From contig NZ_CP099399.1 of the NCBI RefSeq assembly GCF_024721175.1, positions 1,488,001 to 1,552,000 of the forward strand: DNA of 64,000 bases, read 5' to 3'. The DNA is from Rhizobium sp. Pop5. Its GTDB lineage: Bacteria; Pseudomonadota; Alphaproteobacteria; Rhizobiales; Rhizobiaceae. The notes beneath the pieces were generated by a model. It was not told where the DNA came from. It saw only the letters and a program-made list of their open reading frames with translations, and did not search any database. Every line of letters begins with the position of its first letter. Position 1 is the first letter of the stretch. Position numbers and translations under genes: made by a program. This document shows, piece after piece, positions 36,532-47,110 of this stretch.

Positions 36532-37361
36532 TGCAGAGGGAATTGAAGCTCCGCATCGTTTCGGGACTGATTCTTGCTGTCATTGTTCTTGCGGCCACCT
36601 GGTACGGCGGCCTTGCCTTCCGCGCCCTGGCGGCGGTAATCGGCCTGCTGATCTACTATGAATGGTCCAGGATTACGGGCGTCGCGCGTGACTGGGTCGT
36701 CAATGCCGTCGGCTGGATCGGCGAGGCGGCGATTGCTTTTCTCGTGCTTGTCGGCAATTTCGAATTTGCCGCCGGCATGCTGGTCGGCGTCACCGCCGTC
36801 GGCATCGCTCTGATTATCGTACATGGCGCGAGCCGCTGGTTTCCGGCAGGTCTGTTTTATGCAGGTGCCACCGGCCTGGCCCTTGCCGCGATCAGAAGTG
36901 ACGATCGGCCGGGCCTATACGCCATGCTCTTCGTCTTCGCCGTCGTTTGGGCAACCGATATCCTGGCCTATTTCGTCGGCCGGGCGCTTGGCGGTCCGAA
37001 GCTGGCGCCTTCGATCTCACCAGGAAAGACATGGTCAGGCGCAATAGGCGGCGCCGTTTCAGCGGTCGCGGCCGGCGTCTTTCTCGTGCATTTTCTTCTT
37101 CCCGGCGCTGAAATCATCGCCGCTTGCGTGGCGCTTGTTTTGTCGGTTTGCAGCCAGTCGGGTGATCTTTTTGAATCGTTCATCAAGCGGAAATTCGGCG
37201 TGAAGGATTCGAGCCGTCTCATTCCGGGGCATGGCGGCGTCATGGACCGGGTCGATGGACTGATTTTCGCCTGCTTTTCGGCGTTCTTGCTTGCTGGGCT
37301 TTTTTCCGTGATAAAGGGAAACGGAATGACGTCGCTCGGTGCGGCGTTGTTCGGCCTCTAA
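36531..37361 (+). CDS. cdsA: Phosphatidate cytidylyltransferase
   Basis: 276 aa from ATG 36531, coupled to uppS. It makes CDP-diacylglycerol from phosphatidic acid and CTP. It is a polytopic inner-membrane protein with about seven hydrophobic segments. The CDP-DAG synthase signature is SRLIPGHGGVMDRVDGL near residues 224-240; the upstream ISPGKTWSGAIGG segment is also conserved. An upstream in-frame start would overlap uppS by 150 bases and is rejected. Confidence 0.97.
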   Translation: MQRELKLRIVSGLILAVIVLAATWYGGLAFRALAAVIGLLIYYEWSRITGVARDWVVNAVGWIGEAAIAFLVLVGNFEFAAGMLVGVTAVGIALIIVHGASRWFPAGLFYAGATGLALAAIRSDDRPGLYAMLFVFAVVWATDILAYFVGRALGGPKLAPSISPGKTWSGAIGGAVSAVAAGVFLVHFLLPGAEIIAACVALVLSVCSQSGDLFESFIKRKFGVKDSSRLIPGHGGVMDRVDGLIFACFSAFLLAGLFSVIKGNGMTSLGAALFGL

Positions 37362-37389
37362 CGACGCGGCAGCCTGACGGAAGGACCCC

Positions 37390-38523
37390 ATGGAAGCGGT
37401 GACCGGCATATTCGGATTTTTGACGGGCTATATCGTTCCGTTCGTCCTCGTGCTCTCGCTGCTCGTCTTCGTGCATGAGATGGGCCACTATCTCGTCGGG
37501 CGCTGGAGCGGAATCCGCATCCTCGCCTTTTCGGTCGGCTTCGGTCCTGAAATTTTCGGCTTCACCGACCGCCACGGAACGCGCTGGAAGATTTCGCTGA
37601 TCCCGCTCGGCGGCTACGTCCGGTTCTTCGGCGACGAGGATGCCTCGAGCAAACCCGACGCCGACAAGCTCGCTGCCATGTCCGAGGAGGACAGGGCACG
37701 TTCCTTTGCCGGCGCAAAGCTGTGGAAACGTGCGGCAACCGTCGCGGCCGGCCCGATCGCCAATTTCCTGCTGGCGATCGCCATCTTCACCATTCTTTTT
37801 GCGGTCTATGGCCGCACCGTCGCCGATCCCGTCGTGGCCGAGGTCAAGCCGGATAGCGCCGCGTCGGCCGCCGGCATCCTTCCCGGCGATCTGCTGGTCG
37901 CCATCGACGGCGGCAAGGTTGAGACGTTCGACGACGTGCGCCGGTATGTCAGCATCCGCCCGAACCAGAAGATCGTCGTGACGATCGAGCGTAGCGGCCA
38001 GAAACTCGACCTGCCGATGGTGCCGCAACGCACCGATATGACGGACCAGTTCGGCAACAAGATCGAGGTGGGGCTGATCGGGATCGTCACCAATCAGGAA
38101 GTCGGCCACTTCCGTCTTCAGACCTATACGCCGCTCCAGGCGCTGCGCGAAGGCGTGATCCAGACCCGGGATATCGTGACCGGCACCTTCAAATATATCG
38201 GCAATCTTCTGACCGGATCGATGCGGGCCGATCAATTGGGCGGACCGATCCGCGTGGCGCAAGCTTCGGGCCAGATGGCTACGCTTGGAATAGGTGCCGT
38301 GCTGCAGCTCGCTGCGGTGCTTTCGGTTTCGATAGGATTGCTTAACCTGATGCCGGTTCCGGTACTTGATGGCGGCCACCTGATGTTCTATGCGGTGGAG
38401 GCCGTGAGGGGGAAACCGCTCGGCTCCGCGGCCCAGGAAATTGCATTTCGCATCGGCCTGGCGATGGTACTGACACTGATGGTTTTTGCGACTTGGAACG
38501 ACATTAGCGCGCTCATAGGATAA
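37390..38523 (+). CDS. rseP: Site-2 protease RseP
   Basis: 377 aa. It is an M50 intramembrane zinc metalloprotease that cleaves anti-sigma factors and signal-peptide remnants. The zinc motif H29-E-x-x-H33 lies in the first helix (LVFVHEMGHYLVG). The C-terminal LDG motif (MPVPVLDGGHLMFY) supplies the third ligand. One PDZ domain is visible (~145-215: VVAEVKPDSAASAAGILPGD); E. coli RseP has two. It sits between cdsA and bamA as in many alphaproteobacteria. Confidence 0.96.
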   Translation: MEAVTGIFGFLTGYIVPFVLVLSLLVFVHEMGHYLVGRWSGIRILAFSVGFGPEIFGFTDRHGTRWKISLIPLGGYVRFFGDEDASSKPDADKLAAMSEEDRARSFAGAKLWKRAATVAAGPIANFLLAIAIFTILFAVYGRTVADPVVAEVKPDSAASAAGILPGDLLVAIDGGKVETFDDVRRYVSIRPNQKIVVTIERSGQKLDLPMVPQRTDMTDQFGNKIEVGLIGIVTNQEVGHFRLQTYTPLQALREGVIQTRDIVTGTFKYIGNLLTGSMRADQLGGPIRVAQASGQMATLGIGAVLQLAAVLSVSIGLLNLMPVPVLDGGHLMFYAVEAVRGKPLGSAAQEIAFRIGLAMVLTLMVFATWNDISALIG

Positions 38524-38719
38524 ACGCGCAAGGTGAGGTAATTACTATTTATTTACGATGTTTCAAGGCTGTAGTGGCGAATGGGTCACGCTTGGAAATG
38601 AAGTAAACAGAAATTAACGACCTCCCTTGCTTGTATGTCAAAAGCGGGTAAAACGACACACGTGACCGGAATCGGGTTCTCCCGGGGACGGGGACGAGGG
38701 AAAAAAGGTAATAGGTGAA

Positions 38720-41059
38720 ATGAAGGCTGGTTCAAAGTTTTTGAACGCAGTATCGGCGGTTGCGCTGTCTGCTAGTGTTGTTGCTTCGGGCGCAGGTGCT
38801 TTGACGTTCGTTTCTGCTACGGCCGCTGAGGCCGCGGTTATCCAGCGCATCGATGTGCGCGGCGCAAGCCGTGTCGGCGCGGAAGCCGTCCGGTCGAACC
38901 TCACCATCGCGCCCGGCAAAAGTTTTTCGAACACCGATATCGATAACTCCGTGAAGCAGCTCTACGGAACGGGTTACTTCTCAGATGTGAAGATCTCGGT
39001 TTCCGGAAGCACGCTCGTCGTCAACGTTCAGGAAGCCCAGCTCGTCAATCAGGTCGTCTTCAACGGTAACCGCAAGATCAAGGACGACAAGCTCGCGACG
39101 CTCGTCCAGACCCATGCTGCCGGCCCCTATAGCGACACTCAGATTCAGTCCGACATTCAGGCGATCAAGGATGCCTATGCCGCCACCGGCCGCAGCGAAG
39201 TCGAAGTGACGACGCAGGTCGTGCCGCTCGGCGAAGGTCGCGTTAACCTCGCTTTCGTCATCAACGAGGGTGACCGCACCAAGATCGACGCGATCAATTT
39301 CGTCGGCAACAATGCCTACAGCGCCGGCCGCCTGGCTGCCGTCATCCAGACCAAGCGCTCGAACTTCCTTTCGTTCCTGACCCGCAAGGACGTCTACAAC
39401 GAAGACAAGCTCCATGCCGACGAAGAAGCGCTGCGGCAGTTCTATTACAATCGCGGTTATGCCGACATGCGCATCATTTCTTCCGATGCCACGTTCGACG
39501 AGGCGACCAACAAATACACGCTTACCTTCAACATCGAGGAAGGCCAGCGTTACGATTTCGGGCCGGTGACCGTCCAATCGACCGTCGAAGGCGTCGGCTC
39601 GGATCAGTTGCAGCCGCTGGTGCGCACGAAGGAAGGCCAGCTCTACAGCGCCAAGGAAGTACAGAAGTCGATCGAAGCGATCTCCGATCAGGTGGCCTCT
39701 GCCGGCTATCCCTTTGCGCGCGTAACGCCGCGCGGCAATCGCGACCTTAACAACAACACGATTGGCGTCGAATATCTGGTAGACCAGGGCGAGCGCGCCT
39801 ATGTCGAGCGTATCGAAATTCGCGGAAACAGCCGCACGCGCGACTACGTTATCCGCCGCGAATTCGACATGAGCGAAGGCGATGCCTTCAATCAGCAGAT
39901 GATTACTAAGGCCAAGCGTCGCCTTGAAGCGCTCGGCTACTTCTCTTCCGTCAACATCACCACTCAGCCTGGCAGTTCGCCGGACCGTGTTGTTGTGGTC
40001 GTTGACGTGCAGGATCAGTCGACCGGTTCGTTCGGCGTCGGTGCGGGTTATGCGGCCGGTGGCGACGGCCTGCTGCTCGAAGCATCGATCGAGGAAAAGA
40101 ACTTCCTCGGCCGCGGCCAGTACATCCGCATCTCTGCCGGCGGCGGCGAAGAAGGTTCGCGCAGCTACGGCGTGAGCTTCACCGAGCCCTATTTCCTTGG
40201 CTATCGTCTCGCGGCAGGCTTCGACGTCAATCGCAGCGAAACGTCGAGCAACAGCAATTACGACTATGAGGAAACCAGTGTCGTCCTGCGCGTCACTGCG
40301 CCGATCACCGAGGATCTGGCGACGACCTTCCGTTATAACTACAAGCAGATGAAGTATGATGCGAGCAACAGTGATCTTGCCGATCTGTCCGCTCCATATC
40401 AGCACCTCGTCGAGGATAGCCCGTGGACGCGTTCCTCCGTCTCGCAGACGCTGACCTACAACACGCTTGACGATATGGTCCTGCCGCGCGAAGGCATCTA
40501 TGCGACGGCGACGCAGGAAATTGCCGGCCTCGGCGGCGACTCGCAATTCTATAAGATCTACGGCAAGGCACGGTATTACCGCCTGCTCGCCGACGATGCC
40601 GATATCATTGGCTCTGTTTCGGCCTCGGCAGGTTACGTCGTCGGCTTCGGTGATCACCTGAATGTCTTCGACCAGTTCACTCTGACCAACGGCGATATTC
40701 GTGGCTTTGAAAACAAGGGCATTGGCCCGCGTGTTTCGGGCAGCAAAGATGATCCGCTGGGCGGCACGACCTATTTCACGGCATCGGCTGAAGCGACCTT
40801 CCCGATGCCCGGCTTCCCGCGCGATTTCAACCTGCGCGGCGCGGTCTTCGCCGACGCCGGCACGTTGTTCGGCAACGACGTTGACCTGAGGGGCGACGGC
40901 ATTGATGGCGAAGATGCCTCCCTGCGCGCTTCTGTCGGTGTCGGCGTCGTCTGGCAGTCTCCCTTCGGTGCATTGCGCCTGGATTACGCAATCCCGGTTC
41001 TCAAGGAAGACTTCGACAAGACGCAAAACTTCAAGTTTGGCATCAACAACCAATTCTGA
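38720..41059 (+). CDS. bamA: Outer membrane protein assembly factor BamA
   Basis: 779 aa, ATG 38720 after AGGTGA. It is the core of the BAM complex, which inserts beta-barrel proteins in the outer membrane. After a signal peptide (cleavage near EAA) come five POTRA repeats (to ~430) that start with [22 protein letters not shown]. The C-terminal half is a 16-strand Omp85 barrel carrying [14 protein letters not shown] (the VRGF/IRGF lid-lock motif) and ending in Phe (FGINNQF), the usual outer-membrane sorting residue. There are 196 bp upstream with no gene, probably containing its own promoter. Confidence 0.98.
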   Translation: MKAGSKFLNAVSAVALSASVVASGAGALTFVSATAAEAAVIQRIDVRGASRVGAEAVRSNLTIAPGKSFSNTDIDNSVKQLYGTGYFSDVKISVSGSTLVVNVQEAQLVNQVVFNGNRKIKDDKLATLVQTHAAGPYSDTQIQSDIQAIKDAYAATGRSEVEVTTQVVPLGEGRVNLAFVINEGDRTKIDAINFVGNNAYSAGRLAAVIQTKRSNFLSFLTRKDVYNEDKLHADEEALRQFYYNRGYADMRIISSDATFDEATNKYTLTFNIEEGQRYDFGPVTVQSTVEGVGSDQLQPLVRTKEGQLYSAKEVQKSIEAISDQVASAGYPFARVTPRGNRDLNNNTIGVEYLVDQGERAYVERIEIRGNSRTRDYVIRREFDMSEGDAFNQQMITKAKRRLEALGYFSSVNITTQPGSSPDRVVVVVDVQDQSTGSFGVGAGYAAGGDGLLLEASIEEKNFLGRGQYIRISAGGGEEGSRSYGVSFTEPYFLGYRLAAGFDVNRSETSSNSNYDYEETSVVLRVTAPITEDLATTFRYNYKQMKYDASNSDLADLSAPYQHLVEDSPWTRSSVSQTLTYNTLDDMVLPREGIYATATQEIAGLGGDSQFYKIYGKARYYRLLADDADIIGSVSASAGYVVGFGDHLNVFDQFTLTNGDIRGFENKGIGPRVSGSKDDPLGGTTYFTASAEATFPMPGFPRDFNLRGAVFADAGTLFGNDVDLRGDGIDGEDASLRASVGVGVVWQSPFGALRLDYAIPVLKEDFDKTQNFKFGINNQF

Positions 41060-41109
41060 TATCGGCAGTCCGGAACTGTAAGACTCAATTCCGTTCTGGA
41101 GCATTGCCG

Positions 41110-42174
41110 ATGGAGCAAAACGTTTTTTTTCTGCCCCATGAAGGTCTGAAGCTCATTGAGCTGGCAGAGTTTCTTGGGGCGGAACTTGCCAATTCCGACC
41201 ATGCCAATGTCATTGTTAGGTCCGTGGCCCCTATCAGCCGGGCGCGGGCGGGGGATGTCTGTTATATCCTGTCGCGTCGTAACCGCGATGAACTGACGAC
41301 ATGTGAGGCCTCGGCGGTGATCTGCGACAAGGCGCTCGCCGATCTCGTGCCTTCGCATATTCCGGTCATTCTGTCGTCCAATCCGCATGCGGCATTCGCA
41401 ATGGCCGGCGGCCTGTTCTACCCCGCGGCGCTGCGTCCCGTTCGCCTTTCAGACGAAACCGAGATCGCGCCGAGCGCGGTGATCGATCCGACCGCCAAGC
41501 TTGAAAAAGGCGTGATTGTCGAGCCGTTGGCCGTGATCGGTGCGCATGCCGAGATCGGCGAAGGCACGCGCATCGGCGCGCACGCCATCATCGGCCCGAA
41601 TGTCAAGATCGGTCGGGATAGCTCGATCGCTGCCGGCGCGAGCGTTCTCTGCGCGCTGATCGGCAATGGCGTCATCATCCACAATGGTGTGCGCATCGGC
41701 CAGGATGGTTTCGGTTATGCGCCGGGTCCTCGCGGCATGATCAAGATCGTCCAGATCGGCCGGGTGATCATCCAGGACAATGTCGAGATCGGCGCGAATA
41801 CCACGATCGACCGCGGCGCCATGGATGACACGGTCATCGGCGAGGGCACCAAGATCGACAACCAGGTGCAGATTGGCCACAACGTGCAGATCGGCCGCCA
41901 TTGTGCCATCGTCGCCCAGGTTGGCATCGCTGGAAGTACGAAGATCGGCAATGGCGTGCAGATTGGTGGCCAGGTCGGCATCAAGGGGCATGTGACGATC
42001 GGTGACGGCGTGCAGATCGCCGCCAAAAGCGGTATCATGACCGACCTTGCCGCCGGCGGACAATATGGCGGTGTCCCGGCACGTCCGCTAAAAGACTATC
42101 TGAGAGAGGCCGCGCAGCAAGTCTCGAAGAGCAAGCTGCGCGGAAGGAACCCTGGAGGCAAGCAAGATGACTGA
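41110..42174 (+). CDS. lpxD: UDP-3-O-acylglucosamine N-acyltransferase
   Basis: 354 aa from ATG 41110 (TCTGGAG upstream); the open frame begins two codons earlier. It adds the N-linked hydroxyacyl chain to UDP-3-O-acyl-GlcN in lipid A synthesis. The N-terminal uridine-binding domain precedes a left-handed beta-helix of hexapeptide repeats ([22 protein letters not shown]). The catalytic-His region is [11 protein letters not shown] with [11 protein letters not shown]. It overlaps fabZ by eight bases. Confidence 0.97.
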   Translation: MEQNVFFLPHEGLKLIELAEFLGAELANSDHANVIVRSVAPISRARAGDVCYILSRRNRDELTTCEASAVICDKALADLVPSHIPVILSSNPHAAFAMAGGLFYPAALRPVRLSDETEIAPSAVIDPTAKLEKGVIVEPLAVIGAHAEIGEGTRIGAHAIIGPNVKIGRDSSIAAGASVLCALIGNGVIIHNGVRIGQDGFGYAPGPRGMIKIVQIGRVIIQDNVEIGANTTIDRGAMDDTVIGEGTKIDNQVQIGHNVQIGRHCAIVAQVGIAGSTKIGNGVQIGGQVGIKGHVTIGDGVQIAAKSGIMTDLAAGGQYGGVPARPLKDYLREAAQQVSKSKLRGRNPGGKQDD

Positions 42175-42634
42175 GGAAGCCACGACAACGCTTTCTTCGG
42201 CTGACATTATCGAAATCATGAAGCTGCTGCCGCATCGTTACCCATTTCTCATGGTCGACAAGATCATTGAGATCGACGGTGACAATTCGGCGATCGGCAT
42301 CAAGAATGTGACTGTGAACGAACCGCATTTCACGGGCCATTTTCCGGATTCTCCGATCATGCCGGGGGTCCTGCTGATCGAGGGCATGGCTCAGACGGCA
42401 GGCGCAATCTGCGCCAAGAAGGAAGGTCAGCCCGGCAATCTCGTCTACTTCATGACCATCGAGAATGCGCGCTTCCGCAAGCCCGTGGTGCCCGGTGATC
42501 GTGTCGAATTCCATGTCAAGAAGCACAAGCAGCGCGGCAATATCTGGAAATTCCATTGCGACGCCAAAGTCGATGGCGCGCTTGTCGCCGAAGCCGATAT
42601 CGGCGCGATGATCGTTCATAGGGATCAGGCATGA
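42167..42634 (+). CDS. fabZ: 3-hydroxyacyl-ACP dehydratase FabZ
   Basis: 155 aa. It dehydrates (3R)-hydroxyacyl-ACP in fatty acid elongation. Hot-dog fold with catalytic His in [14 protein letters not shown] and Glu in [14 protein letters not shown]. The neighbours lpxD and lpxA overlap it by 8 and 4 bases. This matches the conserved arrangement in which the hydroxyacyl pool is shared between phospholipid and lipid A synthesis. Confidence 0.98.
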   Translation: MTEEATTTLSSADIIEIMKLLPHRYPFLMVDKIIEIDGDNSAIGIKNVTVNEPHFTGHFPDSPIMPGVLLIEGMAQTAGAICAKKEGQPGNLVYFMTIENARFRKPVVPGDRVEFHVKKHKQRGNIWKFHCDAKVDGALVAEADIGAMIVHRDQA

Positions 42635-43449
42635 GCAATATCGCCGAAAGCGCCCGTATTCATCCGATGGCCGTTGTCGAAGACGGGGCTGTTATCGATG
42701 AGGGCGTCAAAATCGGTCCCTTCTGCCATGTCGGGCCGCACGTCGTCCTGCATGCGAATGTCGAGCTTCTCGCGCATGCGGTCGTCACCGGCCGCACCAC
42801 GATCGGCAAGGGCACGCGCATCTTCCCGATGGCTGTCGTCGGCGGCGATCCGCAGAGCGTGCATCACGGCGGCGAGGAAACGACGCTGACGGTCGGCGCT
42901 AACTGCACGATCCGGGAAGGCGTGACGATGAACACCGGCACGGCCGATTTCGGCGGTGAGACGATCGTCGGCGACAACAACCTCTTCCTTGCCAATTCCC
43001 ATGTCGCGCATGATTGCCGTGTCGGCAACCACGTGATCATGTCGAACAATGTTATGCTTGCCGGCCACGTTGTCATTGAGGATCGCGTCATCCTGGGTGG
43101 CGGCTCGGCCGTTCACCAGTTCACGCGCGTCGGCCGCCAGGCCTTCGTCGGCGGCCTTTCGGCGGTGAGCTACGATGTCATTCCCTATGGTATGCTGAAC
43201 GGCAATCCCGGTCTGCTGAGCGGCCTCAATGTCGTCGGCATGACGCGCGCCGGCGTCGACCGCGCCGTCATCCACAGAGTGCGCCGCGCCTACAAGGCGA
43301 TCTTCGAAGGAACGGCCTCCGTTCGTGAAAACGCCGCCGCCATCCGCGAGGAATATGCAGATTGCGTGGAGGTGATCCAGATCCTCGATTTCATCGCTGC
43401 CGATAGCGACCGCGCCCTGTCTTCGCCCACCCGGGGGCAGAAGGGCTAG
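42631..43449 (+). CDS. lpxA: UDP-N-acetylglucosamine acyltransferase
   Basis: 272 aa. It is the first enzyme of lipid A synthesis, moving a 3-hydroxyacyl chain from ACP to UDP-GlcNAc. The left-handed beta-helix begins at [22 protein letters not shown]. The catalytic His lies in [14 protein letters not shown]. The C-terminal helical domain is present ([12 protein letters not shown]). It overlaps fabZ by four bases and is followed three bases later by lpxI. Confidence 0.97.
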   Translation: MSNIAESARIHPMAVVEDGAVIDEGVKIGPFCHVGPHVVLHANVELLAHAVVTGRTTIGKGTRIFPMAVVGGDPQSVHHGGEETTLTVGANCTIREGVTMNTGTADFGGETIVGDNNLFLANSHVAHDCRVGNHVIMSNNVMLAGHVVIEDRVILGGGSAVHQFTRVGRQAFVGGLSAVSYDVIPYGMLNGNPGLLSGLNVVGMTRAGVDRAVIHRVRRAYKAIFEGTASVRENAAAIREEYADCVEVIQILDFIAADSDRALSSPTRGQKG

Positions 43450-43452
43450 TCC

Positions 43453-44334
43453 GTGGCTTTATCTGGCGACACCGCTGCGGGCCGGCTGGCGATCATCGCC
43501 GGCGGCGGCCTTCTGCCTTCCTATGTCGCCGAAGCCGCCCGCGCCGCCGGCGAAAATCCCGTCATCGTCGCGCTGAAGGACGAAAGCGAGCGGTGTTGGG
43601 AAGAGTATGACCACGCCGTCGTCGGTATCGGCGATTTCGCGGCCCTTGATGGATTGTTCAATCGCTATGGCATCGGTCGTGTCGTGATGTCGGGCAGCGT
43701 GCGCCGCCGGCCGGAATGGCGCGAGGTGCGCCCGACGTTGCGTATCCTGATGAAGGTGCCGGCTGCTATCCGCACCCTGTTGTCCGGCGGCGACGATACA
43801 GTTCTGCAGATGGTGATCCGGTTGATCGAGGGAAACGGCCGGCGCGTCGTCGGCGCCCATGAGATTGCTCCCGATCTGCTTGCGGCCGTCGGCCCGCTTG
43901 GCGCGGTGGCGCCCGGCGAGGAAGACCGGCGCGATATCACCCGTGCGGCAGAAGCCGCCGAAATGCTCGGCCGGCTCGATGTCGGGCAGGGGGCCGTTAG
44001 CATCGGCGGGCGCGTCGTTGCGCTGGAGGGTCTCGAGGGCACCGACGAGATGCTGGAGCGCGTGACAGGTCTCAGAGCAGCCGGGCGGATCTCGCCGCGC
44101 CGCCGGGGCGCGCTGGTCAAGCTTTGCAAGCCGCAGCAGGATATTCGCGCCGACCTGCCCGCGATCGGCGTTTCCACGGTCTTGAACGCAAGAAAGGCCG
44201 GTCTTGGCGGCATCGCCATCGAAGCCGGCCGTTCATTGGTGCTCGATCGCGCCGGCGTTATCAAGGCCGCCGACGAGGCCGGGCTTTTCGTCTGCGGCAT
44301 CGACCGCGGCCTGCCGGCATGGGGGCTCGAATGA
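43453..44334 (+). CDS. lpxI: UDP-2,3-diacylglucosamine pyrophosphatase LpxI (DUF1009)
   Basis: 293 aa, GTG start 43453. It hydrolyses UDP-2,3-diacylglucosamine to lipid X, the step done by LpxH in enterics. The N-terminal domain carries LAIIAGGGLLPSYVAEAAR. The C-terminal DUF1009 catalytic domain contains GAHEIAPDLLA, LVKLCKPQQDIRADLPAIG and the AGVIKAADEAGLFVCGID tail. It lies between lpxA and lpxB and overlaps lpxB by four bases, which supports the assignment. Confidence 0.95.
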   Translation: MALSGDTAAGRLAIIAGGGLLPSYVAEAARAAGENPVIVALKDESERCWEEYDHAVVGIGDFAALDGLFNRYGIGRVVMSGSVRRRPEWREVRPTLRILMKVPAAIRTLLSGGDDTVLQMVIRLIEGNGRRVVGAHEIAPDLLAAVGPLGAVAPGEEDRRDITRAAEAAEMLGRLDVGQGAVSIGGRVVALEGLEGTDEMLERVTGLRAAGRISPRRRGALVKLCKPQQDIRADLPAIGVSTVLNARKAGLGGIAIEAGRSLVLDRAGVIKAADEAGLFVCGIDRGLPAWGLE

Positions 44335-45500
44335 GCGGAACGCCGCTGAAGATCGCCGTGATCGCCGGTGAGGTGTCGGGTGATCTGCTCGGCGCCGATC
44401 TCATCGCCGCTCTGAAGCGTATTCATGGCGGGCCGGTGGAACTCGTCGGTGTCGGCGGCGAGGGGCTGCAGGCCGAGGGCTTGCGATCTCTGTTCGACTT
44501 TTCCGAGCTGTCGATCATGGGAATCACTCAGGTGCTGAGCCGGCTGCCGAGGCTGTTTAGCCTGATCCGTCGAACGGCAGCTGATATCGTCGCCGCAAGG
44601 CCGGATATTCTTCTCATCATCGATAGCCCGGATTTCACCCATCGCGTTGCCAAGCGGGTTCGCACCGCGCTGCCTGATCTGCCGGTGGTCAATTATGTCT
44701 GCCCGAGCGTCTGGGCCTGGAAGGAATACCGCGCCACGCGCATGCTCGGCTATGTCGATCATGTGCTCGCCGTTCTTCCTTTCGAGCCGGCGACGATGCG
44801 CACGCTCGGTGGACCGGCAACGACCTATGTGGGGCATCGCCTGACCGCCGACCCTGCGCTGCTGGAGACCCGGCGCCTGCGGGCCGGCAGGCAGCCCGGA
44901 AACGGCACGATCCTTCTTCTTCCCGGCTCTCGTTCCTCCGAGATCAAGAATCTCCTGCCTTACTTCGAGGCCGCGACCAACGAGCTTGTCGCCCGCAATG
45001 GACCGATGCGCTTCATTCTGCCGACGGTGGCGCACAAGCAGGCGCTTGTCCGCGAAATGACAGCGGGATGGTCGGTAAAGCCCGAGATCGTTATCGGCGC
45101 GGAGGCAAAATGGAAAGCCTTCGCTGAAGCCGATGCAGCCATGGCGGCGTCCGGAACCGTTATTCTCGAACTGGCGCTTGCCGGGGTTCCCGTCGTCTCC
45201 GCCTACAAGGTCGATTGGATCATGCGTATGCTGACCTCGAGCATCAAGACCTGGACCGGTGCGCTGCCAAACCTGATTGCCGACTACGCGATCGTGCCCG
45301 AATATCTGAACGATATCGTTCGCGGCGCAAGCCTAGCGCGCTGGATGGAAAGACTGTCAACAGACACTTACCAACTCAAGGCGATGAAGGAAGGCTACGA
45401 GCTCATCTGGCAGCGGATGCAGACGGAAAGACCGCCTGGAGAGCATGCGGCGCAGATTTTGCTCGATGTTCTTGCCAATAAAAAACCCGGCCGTTTCTGA
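44331..45500 (+). CDS. lpxB: Lipid-A-disaccharide synthase
   Basis: 389 aa from ATG 44331. It is a GT19 glycosyltransferase joining lipid X to UDP-diacylglucosamine. Motifs: IAVIAGEVSGDLLGADLIAAL (nucleotide binding), DSPDFTHRVAKRVR, YVCPSVWAWKEYRATRM, and ASGTVILELALAGVPVV near the C-terminus. It is the last gene of the lpx block. Its stop codon lies in the loop of a terminator hairpin. Confidence 0.97.
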   Translation: MSGTPLKIAVIAGEVSGDLLGADLIAALKRIHGGPVELVGVGGEGLQAEGLRSLFDFSELSIMGITQVLSRLPRLFSLIRRTAADIVAARPDILLIIDSPDFTHRVAKRVRTALPDLPVVNYVCPSVWAWKEYRATRMLGYVDHVLAVLPFEPATMRTLGGPATTYVGHRLTADPALLETRRLRAGRQPGNGTILLLPGSRSSEIKNLLPYFEAATNELVARNGPMRFILPTVAHKQALVREMTAGWSVKPEIVIGAEAKWKAFAEADAAMAASGTVILELALAGVPVVSAYKVDWIMRMLTSSIKTWTGALPNLIADYAIVPEYLNDIVRGASLARWMERLSTDTYQLKAMKEGYELIWQRMQTERPPGEHAAQILLDVLANKKPGRF

Positions 45501-45509
45501 CCGGGTTTT
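45482..45509. terminator. Terminator overlapping the lpxB stop codon
   Basis: 9-bp stem (AAAACCCGG/CCGGGTTTT) with a 10-nt loop that includes the lpxB TGA (45498-45500). Runs of A and T on both sides make it bidirectional, serving lpxB and convergent gltA. Confidence 0.8.
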
Positions 45510-45530
45510 CTTTTTGTCTGGTTTCAGCGC

Positions 45531-46820
45531 TTAGCGCTTCGAAACCGGGATGTAATCGCGCTTCGGTTCGCCGACATAGAGCTGGCGCGGACGGCCGATG
45601 CGCTGTTCCGGATCCTCGATCATCTCGTTCCACTGCGCGATCCAGCCGACGGTGCGGGCGAGCGCGAAGAGCACGGTGAACATGGTCGTGGGGAAGCCCA
45701 GCGCCTTCAGCGTGATGCCGGAATAGAAGTCGATATTCGGATAGAGCTTCTTCTCGATGAAATATTCGTCGGTGAGCGCGATACGCTCCAGCTCCATCGC
45801 CACTTCGAGCAGCGGATCGTCCTTGATACCGAGTTCGCCGAGCACTTCATGCGTCGTCTTCTGCATGATCTTGGCGCGCGGATCGTAGTTCTTGTAGACG
45901 CGGTGACCGAAGCCCATCAGGCGGAACGGATCGTTCTTGTCCTTGGCGCGGGCGATATATTCCGGAATGTGGTCGACCGTGCCGATCTCATTCAGCATGT
46001 TGAGCGCTGCTTCATTGGCGCCACCGTGAGCGGGGCCCCAGAGGCAGGCGATGCCGGCGGCGATGCAGGCGAACGGATTGGCGCCCGACGAACCGGCGAG
46101 GCGGACGGTCGAGGTCGAGGCGTTCTGCTCGTGGTCGGCATGCAGGATGAAGATGCGGTCCATGGCGCGGGCAAGCACCGGATTGACCACATATTCCTCG
46201 CAAGGAACGGCAAAGCACATGCGCAGGAAGTTCGACGCATAGTCGAGGTCGTTCTTCGGGTAAACGAAGGGCTGGCCGATATGGTACTTGTAGGCCATGG
46301 CGGCAAGCGTCGGCATCTTGGCGATCATGCGCAGGCTGGCGACCATGCGCTGGTGCGGATCGGTGATGTCGGTGGAGTCGTGATAGAAGGCCGACAGCGC
46401 GCCGACGCAGCCGCACATGACCGCCATCGGATGCGCATCGCGGCGGAAGCCGGTGAAGAAGCGGCTCATCTGCTCGTGCACCATGGTGTGGTGCGTGACG
46501 CGGTAATCGAAATCCTTCTTCTGCGCGGCCGTCGGCAGTTCGCCGTAGAGAAGCAGGTAGCAGACCTCGAGGAAGTCGCCATGCTCGGCGAGCTGCTCGA
46601 TCGGATAGCCGCGATGCAGCAGAACGCCTTCGTCGCCGTCGATGTAGGTGATTTTCGATTCACAGGATGCGGTCGAGGTGAAACCCGGATCGTACGTGAA
46701 GGAAGCGGTGTTCTTGTACAGGGCACCGATATCGATGACGCTTGGGCCGATCGTGCCGCTTTTGACGGCAAGGTCGACTGATTTGTCACCGATTTTTATT
46801 GTAGCGCTTTGATCCGTCAT
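45531..46820 (-). CDS. gltA: Citrate synthase
   Basis: 429 aa from ATG 46820 with GGAGGATC upstream. It condenses oxaloacetate and acetyl-CoA. It is a type II enzyme of the hexameric kind by length and N-terminal extension. The active-site His regions are [20 protein letters not shown] and [15 protein letters not shown]. The catalytic Asp is near [14 protein letters not shown]. It stands alone and convergent with lpxB. The 290 bp upstream, shared with comEC, should hold its promoter. Confidence 0.98.
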   Translation of the reverse strand: MTDQSATIKIGDKSVDLAVKSGTIGPSVIDIGALYKNTASFTYDPGFTSTASCESKITYIDGDEGVLLHRGYPIEQLAEHGDFLEVCYLLLYGELPTAAQKKDFDYRVTHHTMVHEQMSRFFTGFRRDAHPMAVMCGCVGALSAFYHDSTDITDPHQRMVASLRMIAKMPTLAAMAYKYHIGQPFVYPKNDLDYASNFLRMCFAVPCEEYVVNPVLARAMDRIFILHADHEQNASTSTVRLAGSSGANPFACIAAGIACLWGPAHGGANEAALNMLNEIGTVDHIPEYIARAKDKNDPFRLMGFGHRVYKNYDPRAKIMQKTTHEVLGELGIKDDPLLEVAMELERIALTDEYFIEKKLYPNIDFYSGITLKALGFPTTMFTVLFALARTVGWIAQWNEMIEDPEQRIGRPRQLYVGEPKRDYIPVSKR

Positions 46821-47110
46821 GCTGATCCTCCGAAATGTCGGTAGCGCCTTAAAAGCGCCATAGGGGTTAAGCGTCCTCACCGATAGCTATATGATCGCGA
46901 AGCTAATGCCAAGTTACTGTGACGGCATTTTGTGCATTGCGGCATCACCTTTTAGGCACTGCAGCGATGAGCCGCACGCATAGCGGAAGCCGATGATTCA
47001 ACTGGATTTTTGGCGCTCCCGATTTTCCCTCATATTTCAATCGATTATTCTTGCCGGATTTGATTGGAGGTTGCATTCTGGCTACCTCCGCGGGAGATCT
47101 CGGGCGACAC

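Noticed and set aside
38981..41104. A 707-aa minus-strand frame over bamA
   Set aside because: A long antisense frame from codon bias. BamA on the plus strand is certain and the antisense protein has no recognisable domain.
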